64,000 nt of DNA from Sternotherus odoratus (GCA_032164245.1 JAVMKO010000001.1:245157644-245221643), one strand, 5' to 3'. Shown: positions 33,602 to 45,470, numbered from the stretch's first letter. The notes: generated by a model not told the origin, from the sequence alone. Numbers and translations are program-made.

Positions 33602-34330
33602 TAGGAGTGTCAATGAATCACAGTTAACTCATGTGATTAGTTAAAAAAAATTAATCACGATTAAAAATTGTGATTAATCACACTGTTAAACAATAGAATA
33701 TATAAAATATTTTGGAGGTTTTTCTACATTTTCAAATATATCAATTTCAGTTACAATACAGAATACAAAGTGTACAATGCTCACTTTGTAATATTTCTGA
33801 TTATAAATATTTGCACTGTAAAAATGATAAACAGAAATAGTCTTTTTCAATTCACCTCATACAATTTCGCAGTGCAATCTCTTTATCATGAAAGTGTAAA
33901 TTAAAAATGCAAGGTTTTTTGTTACATAACTGCACTCAAAAACAAAACAATGTAAAACTTGACAGTCTACAAGTTCACTCAGTCCACTTCTTGTTCAGCC
34001 AATCGCTAAGAGAAACAAGTTTGTTTACATTTACAGGAGAGAATGCTGCCCACTGCTTAATTACATCACCTGAAAGTGAGAATAAGCATTCGCATGGCAC
34101 TGTTGCAGTTGGTATTGCAAGATATTTATGTGCCAGATGCGCTAAAGATGCATAAGCCTCTTCAAGCTTTGGCTGTTCTAGAGGAAATGCTTCCATGCTG
34201 ATGATGATCGTAAAAAAAATAACGTGTTAATTAAATTAGTGACTGAATTACTTATGAAGTGTATGTATCTTGCTCTGTTTTACCTCCATTCTGCCATATA
34301 TTTCATTTTATAGCAGTCTCTGACTTACTG
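33602..34330 (-). mobile_element. hAT transposon remnant with transposase 3' end
   Basis: The right terminus in minus orientation is at 33602 (AGGAGTGTCAATGAATCA on the plus strand), followed by a subterminal region dense in attaatc/gattaat motifs. From 34196 down to 33975, minus-strand sequence encodes the C-terminal dimerisation region of a hAT transposase (listed separately). Recognisable sequence stops at about 34330, so the 5' part of the element is missing and no TSD can be tested. Confidence 0.75.
33975..34196 (-). pseudogene. hAT transposase C-terminal (hATC dimerisation) fragment
   Basis: The 73-residue frame contains HKYLAIPTATVPCECLFS followed by SGDVI and VNKLVSLSDWL. This is the signature layout of the hAT dimerisation domain (an aliphatic-IP-xxxxP-E-x-FS box, then an N-K-L block). 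The box normally has a glutamate-arginine or glutamate-cysteine pair after the proline. Here CECLFS keeps the glutamate. The DNA-binding BED finger and the catalytic DDE parts lie outside the surviving fragment, so it is a pseudogene scrap and not a gene. Confidence 0.75.
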
Positions 34331-34858
34331 ATGGATAATTGGAGTGGTTAAAGACTGTGAACCAGCCCTGTTTGTCTGAATTGCAGGAGACAACGGATAT
34401 AAGCTCAAATTCTGGAATTTGAAGTGCATTAGCCCCACTAATAGGCAGCCAAGTCACCAGGTAGATTGCAGAACAGCTTCAGGGTTGATGAAAAGGGGCA
34501 TGCTATGGAATCAGCCCGTGTCTCTTCTGTATTTATTGAAGGGCCAACTACATGAACCCAAATGTTCTGGATATAGCCAAGGGGGAAAAGATCTTGAGGA
34601 CTGTCCTGAGAATTAGGATTCAGAGGGATTTGGTTGCCAAGGTTGCCAATCCCTGTGTTAGACAGTCATGATCGTGTCTGAGATTAATTTGGTCAGAGAT
34701 GGTTGTGAAGCGAGTATGGCGAGGAACCATTAAGCCAGCCCACGAGGATAGGCCCCAGAAGAGCATAAGCTGTGAAGTTATCTGTCTTTTTTTGGACACA
34801 GTGATCTCACACACATGGGCACCCACCACAATGTGCCTGAGTATTTTAGGGATGATGG
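34331..34858. other. Non-coding stretch
   Basis: No gene or repeat assigned. Confidence 0.55.
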
Positions 34859-35530
34859 TGTGACGGGTTCAGTCACAGAGGCCCCCTTGTCATTTGATGT
34901 GTTGAGCCGACCTCTGAGCCCATTTCCTCTGTCACTTTGGGCCTTTAGAACCCTACCTTGTTGAGCCAGACATGCAAGCCTTCTCCAACACAGACCCAGG
35001 ATCTGAACCATGCCAACAAAGCTGCAGACTTAACTGAAAATGGCTTAGCAAGTACTCCTGTCTCCAGCACCCAGACACCCAGCTCCCAATGGGATTCAGA
35101 TCCCACATGAATCCGTTTTACTCTGTATAAAGGGTATACGATGTAAACTCATAAATTGTCTGCCCTCTATAACACTGATAGAGAGATATCCACAGCTGTT
35201 TGCTCCTTCAGGTATTAATTACTTATTCTGGGTTAATTAATAAACAAAAAGTGATTTTATTAAGTATAAAAAGTAGGATTTTAATATTTACAAATAATAA
35301 CAGACAGAACAAAATAAGTTACCAAGCAAAATAAAACAAAACACACAAGTCTAAGTCTTATACAGTAGGAAACTGAATATAGGTAAATCTCACCCTCTGA
35401 GATGTCCCAATAAACTTCTTTCACAGACTAGACTCCTTCCTAGTCTGGGCCTGTCATAACCACATCCTAAAATTCCTCCTTACCTGTAAGTGGTTTAGAA
35501 GCTTGGATAACCTGGCTGGCACCTGACCGA
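34859..35530 (-). mobile_element. LTR, antisense
   Basis: Its plus-strand left edge TGTGACGGGTTC is the exact reverse complement of the 3' end of the LTR at 27650-28472 (GAACCCGTCACA). The minus strand carries an AATAAA signal in cttaataaaatcac (about 35255) and AT-rich sequence upstream of it. The distal (5') edge is blurred. It lies somewhere before the CR1 copy that begins near 35565. No coding region is present. Confidence 0.55.
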
Positions 35531-35564
35531 AGGTTACCATAGTTTTTAACCAGTCATTTAAATC

Positions 35565-37014
35565 AACTTCTGTACCAAATGATGGGACGATAGCTTGTGT
35601 GACGACAATTTTTTAAAAGGGCATCAGAGGTTGATCCCAGAAATTACAGGCTGCTAAGCCTGACTCAAGTACCTGGCAAACTGGTTGAAACTACAGTAAA
35701 GAGCAAAATTTGTCAGACTCATAGATGAACATAATTTGCTAGGGGAAAGTCAAAATGTTTTTTGTAAAGGGAAACAATGCCTCACTCTACTAGAATTCTT
35801 TGCGGGATTCAGTGGATATAGTGTACTTAGATTTTCAGAATGTCTTTGACAAGGTCTCTCACCAAAGGCTCTTAAGCAAAGTAAACTATCATGAGAAAAG
35901 AGGGAGGGTCATTTGATGGAATGGTAATTGATTAAAAGATAGGAAACAAAGGGTGGGAATAAATGGTTAGTTTTCAGAATAGAGAGAGGTAAATACTGGT
36001 GTCCCCCAGAGGTCTGTACTGGGACCAATTCTATTCAACATATTCATAAACGATCTGGAAAAAGGGGTAAACAGTGAGTTAGTAAAATTTTCAGATGATA
36101 AAAAACTATTCAAGCAGACTGTGACGAGCTGCAAGAGGATCTCACAAAGCGGGTGACTGGATAACAAAATGGCAGATGAAATTCAATGTTGATAAATGTA
36201 AAGTAATGCACATTGGAAAGCATAATCCCAACTATACATATAAAATGATGGGGTCTAAATTAGCTGTTACCACTCAAGAAAGAGCTCTTGGAGTCATTGT
36301 GGATAGTTCTATGAAAACATCCACACAATGTGCAGCAGCTGTCAAAAAAGTCAAGAGAATGTTGGGAATCATTAAGAAAGGGATGGATAAGACAGTAAAT
36401 ATCATATTGTCTCTATATAAATCCATGGTATGCCCACATCTTGAACATTGCATGTAGCTGTGGTCCTCGCATCTCAAAAAAGATATAGTGGATTTGGACC
36501 TTGGAAAAGGTTCAGAAAAGGGTAACAAAATGATGAAGGGGGCTTTTCAATTTGGAGACAACTAAGGGGGAATATAATAGAGGTCTATAAAATCATGCTT
36601 GGTGTGGAGAAAGTAAATAAGGAAGTGTTATTTCCTCCAGATCATAACAAAAGAACTAGAGGTCATCAAATGAAATTAATAGGCAGGAGGTTTAACACTA
36701 AAAAAAGGAAGTACTTTTTCACACAACACACAGTCAATCTGGAACTCCTTGCCAGAGGATGTTGTAACAGGGTTCAAAAGAGAACTAGATAAGTTCATGG
36801 ATGGCTATTAGCCAGGAGGGGCAGGGATGCAAAACCAAGCTATGAAGCGTCACTAGCCTCTGTTTGCCAGAAGCTGGGAATGGATGATGGGGATGGATCA
36901 CTTGATGTGTTCTGTTCATTCCCTCTGGGGCACCTGCCATTGGTCACCATCGGAAGACAGGATACTGGGCTAGATGGACCTTTGGTCTGACCCAGTATAA
37001 CTATTCTTATGTTC
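35565..37014 (+). mobile_element. CR1 LINE, 5'-truncated ORF2 with complete 3' UTR
   Basis: The sequence enters a CR1 reverse transcriptase near the fingers (ctgtaccaaatgatggg at 35572). It proceeds through VPQRSVLGPILFNIFINDLE at about 36002-36060, the catalytic box as FSDDKKL at about 36090-36110 (usual form xADD), and KFNVDKCKVMHIGKHNPN at 36176-36230. Stops and frameshifts are frequent. The 3' UTR runs to tggtctgacccagtataact and ends attcttatgttc at 37014. With about 1.45 kb it is the longest LINE in the window. The same protein region in the copy at 30270 has lost its catalytic box. Confidence 0.88.
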
Positions 37015-37096
37015 ACATAAGGAAAAAATGGAGACAGTTGTGAAAAATCAGAAATCCAGAAGGAGGAACTGGAGATTCTCAGAGCCCCAAGCATTT
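37015..37096. other. Short spacer
   Basis: Purine-rich spacer between the CR1 end and the antisense LTR. Nothing recognised. Confidence 0.5.
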
Positions 37097-37810
37097 GGTT
37101 ACAGATCCTTCAGCTTCAATCAGGTATGAATTGTTTATAGATCAACGAAGCAGTTGGTGGTGAGCGATGCAATGAAGCACTGCTGTGGCATCTCCTGCTG
37201 GTTGTCTGTGAATTAGCTCTTTTCCACCCTCTGCAGGCTGGTACCTCGCCTGTCGCTGGCCCCCCTGTCCCTCCTGGACCCCATTGCCCCTCTATCTGGG
37301 GTTCTGCCCCCTGGCAGTGCTCCACTCTCTCTGGGTCTCCCCTCCCCAGAGAACCCCCAACCCGCTATTCCCACCTTGCCTCAGTCTAGGACTACTACCA
37401 GTCAGCATCGAGCCCCCGTTCCCTGGGGCAGACTACAGTGTAAAAACCACACATCATAGGCAAGGAGGTTTGGACCAGCTGCCTTTTCCTGCAGCCCAGT
37501 GCCTTTTCAGGTCTTCCTATCAGGCTGCAGCCTGGGAGGTCGCCTGGCCTGGGCTCCTCGAATCAGCCTGCCCTTTCCCCAGCCCTGCTCCACCCTCAGT
37601 ACCCTTTGCTCCTTCAGACAGCCAGGTCCATCTCCCTTTAAATCTAGAGAGAGACAGTGTTTTATGTAGCTCCTCCCTGAGCTCTTATAACAGGGCCAGG
37701 TGTGGCCTGATTGGGGTGTGGCTCAGCTGTGGCTCTTCCCTAATCAGCCTAGCCTTTACTTTCATCCCCCGCCCTTTCCAAGGGCTGGAGCAGGTACCCA
37801 CCCCGCTACA
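37097..37810 (-). mobile_element. LTR, antisense, GC-rich
   Basis: On the minus strand it begins TGTAGCGGGGTGGGTACC at 37810, resembling the start of the sense LTR at 27650. It then has ccccaatcaggccacacc (CCAAT) and a TATA-like gttataag at about 37690, in the order expected of a promoter. The 3' edge near 37097 is an estimate. Plus-strand frames of up to 204 codons (37284-37898) run antisense to it and are considered spurious. Confidence 0.5.
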
Positions 37811-37924
37811 ATGGCAACCATTAACACCTACCAGCATAACACCCTCTCCACCAGAGTATCAGCTCTGCCTGTTTCCCCAGTGCTGGCATCTGGAATAATT
37901 TAGCTCACAGACAGAAAAAATATA

Positions 37925-38290
37925 TATTGGGGGAGGGGATTTACAGGGAGCTTCTGGCATGAAGAGGGAAATGGGGAACCCTGCTATGGAATAGAGGGAA
38001 TGAGGACATACAGATCCCCTGACAGGTGTCAGATGGGTAAATGAGTGGCACACACAACCTCTGACATAAGAGGAAGGGAGGAATGGGGGACACAGAAAGT
38101 CCTTGACATGAGTGGGGGTGTGGCCCTCGTATGGAATATCAGTAAAATAGGGGGTACACAGAAACCGTGGCAAAGTGGGAAATGGAGGACACAGAGAGCT
38201 CCTGCCATAGGGTGAGAAGAATAGAGGAAAGTGGCATGGTGCAAAAGTGAGAAGGCAGGGGTCACATATGCTACACACAGCCCAAAGTGT
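37925..38290. repeat. Degenerate tandem repeat, period about 50-60 bp
   Basis: The phrase gggggacacagaaagtcctt-gacatgag recurs in eroded forms, for example cagggagcttctggcatgaa, gggggtacacagaaacc and ggaggacacagagagctcct. Each is followed by a GA-rich gggaatg/agaagaatag block. The frames of 78 and 139 codons on the minus strand are by-products. Confidence 0.5.
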
Positions 38291-41200
38291 GGAGAACTTC
38301 CCTCAGGAGGGAGTAGTCATTTCACAGAGTCCAGATTTACTGAGCTAATTAGTTTCTCACATTTCTTGTTGGTTTAAGATTAGTTAGTTCTTATACTAAA
38401 TCTAAATTCTGTATTAGGAGGCTTATCTTTAAAAGATAAAGGGGTTTGCAAGATCAGTAAGTGGTTGACTGATTCATAAGATGAAGCTAAAGTACCTTAG
38501 CTAAGGCACATCTCAAAACACATTAGTAACTGGTATCTATTAAAATCATTTAGCACCTCTACTAAAGCACTTCACAGAGGTTAATTTAATCCTCCTCAGG
38601 CTTCCCTCCAAATCTCATTGCCCAATCACCCCTCCTAGGGTTCCTGCTTGCTCCCCAGATTCCTCTGTAATCAAGGGAACTGACTATAAGGCCTTCAAGT
38701 CTAAGGATGATTATCTGAGCATCCAATCATGGTTTACTTTGTCCCCTGCAAGACCTTCAGATAACTGTATGTGTGTGTTTGTGTGTGTACACATATACAA
38801 TTATGTGGTCCTTTAAAGGTCAATGCTTTTATGGTATCTTGGGTAACATAGTCAAGACATTTACAGTTTTCCCCAGACATTGGCTAACTAGGCATATGGA
38901 CTTTTCTAAATTACTTTCTATTATTTTTTGTCCCCTGACTGAAGTCATTGGTGCACTTTCTGTGATACTTAGACTGAAAGCTTTAGTAACCTTGACTGAT
39001 CACATTTAAAAGGTTTCTCGCTGGGTGAGAGATATGATGAACTAGTTATTTATTTAAGAGCAATGACACGTGAGACATTATATGACATTACTAGCTTCTG
39101 TCACATATTAAGAAAGTTACGAGAAATCAGATAGCTCAGAGAACTGGTAATGGGGGACACAGCCTTGCTGACTGGCAGGATTTTCAAAAACATTCAGCAT
39201 TGGGCTAATTCTGTCTCACTGAAATAAATGCTGAAACTCTTTTTCACTTCAATGGGAGCTGAGCTAGACCAATACTAAGTGATACTGTGAACTTTTGAAA
39301 ATCACATCCTTCATCTCTTGATCACGGCTTTGAATTTGGCTCAGTAATGAATGACTCTTGTTAGCACCTGAGGCTGAATCCTGCCCTGTATTGGTGGTCT
39401 CAGTCTATTTTCTAGCAACAGGATCATAAATCCACCACCACCATGGCACTATTGCTGTTAGTCTGGAAACGGAAGGCTACAAACTGAATAGGCCTGGAGA
39501 CCAAACTACATTTACTCCATCATATGTGGTCTCTGCCAGCTAATACTGAAGTACATTGGTGTGGACAATGTAGGAGAGCTTTCTTTGGTGCTGCACATGC
39601 TGTACCTTTCTATTGGCTATGTACAGGAGTACAATGGTCACAGTGGTCTATCCAACACATTTAGTGAGAAAAAATAATAATTTTCACAGAAAATCAATAC
39701 ATATATTAAAAATCATATTGTTGCAAATCCTCCCACAGATACAAATTTCTCCAAACTGCTTGAAACTACTACTCAAACTTTTTAAATTTGAATAATTATT
39801 TTAAAATTTAAAATAACTTTTAAAATTTAATTATTTCCCCCCCAAATTCCGTTAAAATAGGAACTAATGTTCAGTATTAAGTAGGTTACATGGCCTTACA
39901 TTATACCTAATGTATGTTGTGTTTATATCAACACAATATAAACAGTGGTACAGGATGCAAAAGATGCCATGTTATTCATGAACAATACAGTTTTACCCAT
40001 AATTTTCTCAGTGGTCAGGAGTAAAGGATAAGCATGAAGCAGACACCAGAATATAGAAAATATAAACCCCATCAAATGTAGGTAAGTAATTAAATATATA
40101 AATTAAAGACGATAAAAATTGGAGAAAAGAATCACGATTGTTCAGTTGCATGTACACATCAAACAAGCAAATGAGCACACGGCTCCCCCACAAAGACAGC
40201 TACAGCTGAAGACCAGGAATGGTTTCCAGATGAAGTCATAGTTTTTCATGTTCTCGTGATACATCATAGAAGACTGTTTACTTATGAGTATGGAGCTGAT
40301 TCCTCCATCGTCTGGAGTCAGTTGTATTTCTGTGTCATCACATTGTTAGTGCTGTTATAATTTAAAGAGCAGTAGTTTCTGGGATCCCAGGTGGCTCTTT
40401 TGTGAGAGGCACTGTATAAACATGGAGTTAGAAACTATCTCTGATTCTGCCGATGAAGGATATGACAAGACTTAGTGTTGCCCAGAACAAGAGCTGCTGG
40501 GTTCTTTTTTATATGTTAGTTTCAAGTGTCAAGACAATTGTTCTCAAAAAATATCATTAAGGGGATTGTAAGGGACAATCCCAAACGATGTGTCAAATCA
40601 CAGCCTCATCCAAAACACATGACCAACATTTAGCCTCAGGTAAAATACCCAGCTGAGAGGAACCAATAAATCTTTTGATTCCATTTATTACTTTCCCTCC
40701 CCTGAATTTACCATTAGTACTTGAGGTAAAAAAAATGTTTGTATTCTTCAACCTTGTTGGTAACCTGCTGGTTTTCCATACTCTGGTGTGCTCCCCTGCT
40801 TATTGTCTATTCTGCTTTATCAATTTTAGCAGATACATGTGGATCAGCAAGTTGGCTGCTTTCCATGGGCTCTGGTTATACTTGAAGAGGCAGGGTGAGT
40901 TCTACAACAATTTGTTTTTCTACTGATAAAAATGGATTATTATACTTTCCATATAATACAGTTATGGCATTAAAAAAATTCACCTGGAGAATGATAGCAA
41001 AAGAACTTTATAGGTCGGCCTTCTATGGAGTGGATGGAAAATCCAATGGATGGAAATTCATAGTTAAAGATAAAATATGAACTAAACAGGGCTCCCTGCC
41101 GGTAATATGAAAGCCGTGCCTCAATGTGATGAGGTAGTGGAGCTCTGATTTTCACCTGTGAGCTCTTGTTCACTTTTGTCAGCAGTGTAATATTCTTGTC

Positions 41201-42603
41201 AAGCAGTATTTAATTTGAATGTTCCATTTTTAGTTTGAATTATCTTTTTACTTGGGAGGAAACCTTGCTGTGCTTGGGACTATATTCTATTCCACTGCTA
41301 ATTGATTTTAAATCTGCAGTTTCCTTTAATGTTTTTTTTTTAAGTTTGTAATGTGGAAATTACTTGCCTCAGATCCTAAAGTCCAAGTAGCCTCACACAT
41401 GCTCCATGGTGGCCAGATCTATACCCAGTTAATAGTCCTCTAGTCTACCAAAGAATATTTAAATTAAGGGATTTTATGGTAAAAAAAAGTATACATATTT
41501 TAGGAAGGCTCAAAACACTCTCTTAGATTCTCTATTAACCAGTTCTTATGCTCTGGGTAGGAGAGGGAGAGTGGGCAAGGAGAGAAGCTGGGGCAAAACA
41601 ATGTTTTAAAAGTCCTGCCACTTTATATATTAGAGTTTGAATTTCTCTCCTCATTCCCCACTAATTAATTCTGACTTCATAAAGATTGGTGATTCACGAA
41701 GGGAAGATGGTACCAAGGTGATTTTTATTAGTCGCTTTGCAAATCTGTGTAGCCTTTGCCTGTCAAAGGCTCCCATTGATTCATATTAATAATAATCTAC
41801 TATGCATTAAGCAGTCCATTTGTGTGAGTGAGGTCAATAAAGTGCCTATGAAAACCTAGCGGAAGAAGAATTGGATGAGTTCCATTTGGACATGTTGTCT
41901 TATCCCACATAAGACATTTCAGAGAATTGTTTAAGAAAAATGTTTATGAACCTGGGGGAAGAAGGATAATGTTGTACCACTCTATCTAAACCAGTAAGTC
42001 ATTTTGTTATATTGTTACTGTAAGCACTTTTCCTTTTTATTCATAATGTCAGGTCCCTGTCCTCATTCTAATTACTAGGGTTGAGGTTCAGCACAGGACT
42101 CCCAACCTGGGGAGATAAATAGTTTAAGTCATCTTTGTTTGATTTTGCTCTAGGCTACTCCAAAGGCTGGATAGTCCCCTAGAGTAACTAAGCCCAGAAG
42201 ACCAAGACTCCCCAGGATACTGAGAATCTCCATAGCACTATGTACATCATCTTGAACCCCAATATGCTCCTCCCTCACCCAGATGCTCTCTGGGCATTCC
42301 CTCTACACTTGAGTTTGTGAGAGGGATGTTGGAAAGCAACCACATGGTTATCTTCCTCAGATCCTGCACTGAGGGATCGCCTACCTGGATACAGGTCATT
42401 TAGAACCCCTTCACACCACGCTACCCTCTGACCTTACGTAAAGTGTCAGGGTAGGGGTGAGAATCACCCAATGGGGAACAGAGAGCATCAAATTGCTGAG
42501 CAAAGGGCCAAAGTTCATAACAGTCATTTTTTGGATAGCAGTGTTTGTAAGTGCTATTTTTGTAAATCAAGGCAGTAGGTGTTAACTAAGAACTGACAAA
42601 CTC
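38291..42603. other. Long AT-rich region without recognisable elements
   Basis: Over 4 kb with no gene, no clear transposon end and only simple features: GT-rich stretches at about 38768-38790, an AT-palindromic stretch at 39779-39835 (aattattttaaaatttaaaa), and short A or T runs. The open frames reach 83 codons and look random. This is the least repeat-populated part of the window. Confidence 0.55.
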
Positions 42604-42724
42604 ATATATATATATATCTCTATATAGATATATATCTATATAGATATATATCTATATATATCTATATATATATATCTATAGATATATATATATAGATATA
42701 TATAGATATAGATATATAGATATG
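42604..42724. repeat. (TATATC/GATATA)n AT-rich microsatellite, self-complementary
   Basis: A 120-bp tract made only of tatata, tatctata and tagatata units. Both strands read alike, so it could fold into a long cruciform. It directly abuts the 3' end of the tRNA SINE at 42737-42920 and may have grown from that tail. Confidence 0.85.
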
Positions 42725-42736
42725 GAGATATACCCA

Positions 42737-42920
42737 TATTATAGAACTGGAAGGGTTCTTGAAGATCATTGAGTCCAGTCCCCTGCCTACACTAGCAGGA
42801 CCAAGTACTGTCCCCTGACAGATTTTTTGCTCCAGATCCCTACATGGCCTCCTAAATGGTTGAACTCACAACCCTGGGTTTAGCAGGCCAATGCGCAATG
42901 AACAAACCACTGAGCTATCT
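42737..42920 (-). mobile_element. tRNA-derived SINE with CR1-type 3' end
   Basis: On the minus strand the element starts agatagctcagtggtttg, an A-box region, and continues through cctgctaaacccag to gggttgtgagttcaacc, a B-box region. These are the internal Pol III promoter of a tRNA. A linker with gggatctggagcaaaaaatc leads to ggactggactcaatgatctt and ends ccagttctataatat, a CR1-like 3' end. This is the structure of the turtle Pol III SINE, which is thought to be mobilised by CR1. No clear TSD was found. Confidence 0.8.
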
Positions 42921-42940
42921 AAAAACCAAACCAGCTCACC

Positions 42941-44425
42941 TGTGTGTTAGTTTTGTTCAAATTAGGTATTAGTCTTATAAGAATGTATTTAGTGTTTAAA
43001 CCCTATGAAAAGCTTGTAAATTGCTGTATGCATTAATCTCACTTGTAATGCCCATATTCCATGTTATAAAGAAATATGTAAGTTTTGCTTTATAACTTTA
43101 AAAAGTTTGCTCTGATCTTGTGAACCCAGGCATGGCAATTGGCATTCCTTCCCCAACCCCCTGCTTTTAAGGATTATCAAGGTTAAATGGTCAGGGGGGT
43201 GGGGAACGATTATTGTCATGCCTGTATTTAGAAACATCACCATACAAAGGATTGGTGAATGGTCCTATCACACCTTGGAACTGCTACATGCAAGAGAGCT
43301 CATTTCATGGACTAAAAGGCCATATGAACAAGATAAAATAGGGTCAGAAGAAAATTTTTCATCTCTTTGCTGTTTGAATGCTCACAGAGCCAGAGACAAT
43401 AAACTTTGGCAGAGAGGCCCAGGGGTTACCCCTGGGTCTACCCTGGAAGACATCTTGAATTGACAGATTATCACATCTCTGTCACTGTTAGGAATAATAG
43501 ATGGTAATACCTGTGTACCTACATGTTTGCTTGATTTAATCTATAAAAATAACTCATTTCTTTTTTTCTAGTTAGTAAACCTTTAGGTAGTTTATTAAAG
43601 GATTGATACAGGCTTTGTCTTTGTTCTTGTTGCAAAAACTGCTTCGTCCCTTTAGAGGCTTATTTCAATATTACTCTCAAAGGACAGGCATGACTCAGTA
43701 GGCTTCTGGAAAACAGGTTTATTGCTTAGCAAAAAGGAGCCAAAGGGGTTAACACTCAAAAACAACTGGCTCAACTCTATACATGATTGAGGCTTTCTTA
43801 TAGTCCAGTGTGGATAAGGGAGGGGGGCTTTCAATACACTTACACCAGTGAGAACACTTAATGGCTATCACACCTTTTGTTTGGTATTAATCTATTCCAT
43901 TTACCTGTCTGGAACTCTTTAAAGACAGGAGGTTCAGGGTACTTAGACACTGTGTTTCTTGCTTTGTGAAAAGCACAGTTGGGGCAGGGTGAAAATGAGT
44001 TTAAGATACATGCAGGGCAGGGGTCAGGAGTGCATATATAAGGAGTGAGAATATACTCTAAGACTGTTTTTAAAACTATACTACACAACATTCATAATAC
44101 AGTTACTTATAAACTTGATTTTTCTAACATTCTGAGATCTAAAATACAAATTGATCTGTGGTAAGTGACTGGTCTTTTGGGTCTGAATATTTTCTGATTT
44201 CTTTTGGTGCAGGTGACCATTTATCACTAAATCCAGCTTGCCTGAGTGGCAAGATAGACTGGTGAGTCTAAGGGGGACTGTTGTAGTGATTCAGGAGTTC
44301 ATGTTTGTTACTGGGTTAGTGAAATCTAACTATAGAACATACCAGCAAGGAGTGACTGCCTTATTTCTGATGGTCTGCCCTGAGTTAGGCACTCATGGTT
44401 GTGAGCCACTCCAGAAAGCATGACA
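42941..44425 (+). mobile_element. LTR (outer), interrupted by a nested LTR
   Basis: It runs from TGTGTGTTAG at 42941 to GCATGACA at 44425, about 980 bp once the nested element is removed. The segment 43560-43627 plus 44134-44425 is clearly paralogous, in inverted orientation, to 44976-45420. Shared phrases are tagttagtaaacctttag, gtctttg...gagat, ggtaagtgactg, tttatcac and ggcaagatagactgg. I recall this as a turtle LTR. The left edge rests on that recall, the right edge on the matching GCATGACA end of the paralogue. No gag, pol or env is attached. Confidence 0.6.
43628..44129 (-). mobile_element. Nested solo LTR, 502 bp, with 4-bp TSD
   Basis: It begins TGTTGCAAAAAC and ends TTTTTCTAACA, giving a TGTT...AACA inverted terminus. 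The 4-bp repeat TTCT flanks it at 43624-43627 and 44130-44133. The inverted paralogue of the outer LTR has the corresponding uninterrupted site at about 45295-45311, which confirms the insertion boundaries independently. AATAAA occurs on the minus strand near 43715, so minus orientation is likely. A 4-bp TSD is typical of gammaretrovirus-like (ERV1) LTRs. Confidence 0.75.
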
Positions 44426-44975
44426 GCAAGTTTTACTGCAAATTTAATTATAGAACTGAAAAATCTTCCCCATGACTGCAAGTTTCATCCCTAGTGATAA
44501 AGAGAAGTGTGCTTTCTACCTCTAATACTACTATCTGCAACACATGGACATCACAGACACATGAATTCTACTGTTAGAAACCTACAGGCATATTCCTATG
44601 CTCTTATAACACTTCCCAAACAACTAGACACACCATTGTATTTTCCTTTTGCCTTGTGTCTTTTTTGGGGAAAACCACGACTATAGCTAATTATCCCTTT
44701 CTTCCCTCTTGCGTGCTTTCTGGAGCTGTCTCCAGGTCTGTGATAGCCCCAAAGTACACATGAGGCTACTCATCCTGTCACTGCATCCACCCGTCCTCCC
44801 CATCTAGCATATGCTATTGTCTCAAAGAGAAAAGGAAAAGGAACTCACTTTCACGTGCACTTAAGATACAATTTGTAAAAGCAATCAAGTGACTAAGGAG
44901 TCTAAATCCCATTTACATTCTATGAGATAGAGGCTTCTAAATGACTTAAATTTTGGAAATTTTACCCTTCACAAC
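44426..44975. other. Spacer between the two inverted LTR copies
   Basis: About 550 bp without recognisable retroviral genes or other repeats. It separates the convergent GCATGACA ends of the two LTR copies. Confidence 0.5.
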
Positions 44976-45470
44976 TGTCATGCTGTCTGGAGATGTTCAC
45001 AACTCTGAGTGCCAATCACAGGTCAGACTGTCAGAAAATAGGGCAGACACACCAAATTGGTGGTATATTCTATAATTAGATTTTGCCAAGCCAGTAACAA
45101 ATGTGAACTCCTGGATCACTATATTAGTCTTATCATTGAGTCACAAACAGTCCTCTTAGGCTCTCCAGCCACTTTTGCCACCAAGACAAACTAGACTTTG
45201 TGATAACGGTCTCTTACACCAAATATCACATTACATTAGGTTACTCCCAATCCCAAAAGATCAGTCACTTACCCCAGGTCAATGGATGCTCTCAATCTCA
45301 CACCAAAGACACCAGTGGCATCCAGTAAACTAACTAAAGGCTTATTAGCTAAGAAAAGGAAATGAGAGTTATTGAATGGTTAAAACAGGTAAAATACATT
45401 AACAAATTAGTCAAAGTCCATAAGTCCAAAATGTTAACAGAGTTGTAGTAATCTGCTAGAGTTCCAAAAG
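44976..45470 (-). mobile_element. LTR, inverted paralogue of the outer LTR at 42941
   Basis: The plus strand starts TGTCATGCTGTCTGG, the inverse of the 3' end at 44411-44425. The minus-strand reading then follows the outer LTR in order up to the ttattagctaagaaaagg block. Further left-edge (U3) sequence probably extends to about 46045 but no longer resembles the first copy, so only the shared part is given here. It lacks the nested LTR. Confidence 0.65.

Noticed and set aside
37284..37898. 204-codon plus-strand frame
   Set aside because: It runs antisense through an LTR with a minus-strand promoter layout. Its S/P/L-rich sequence has no domain.
42858..42920. A functional tRNA gene
   Set aside because: A- and B-box motifs are present, but the rest departs from a tRNA fold and the sequence continues into a CR1-type tail, so it is a SINE head.
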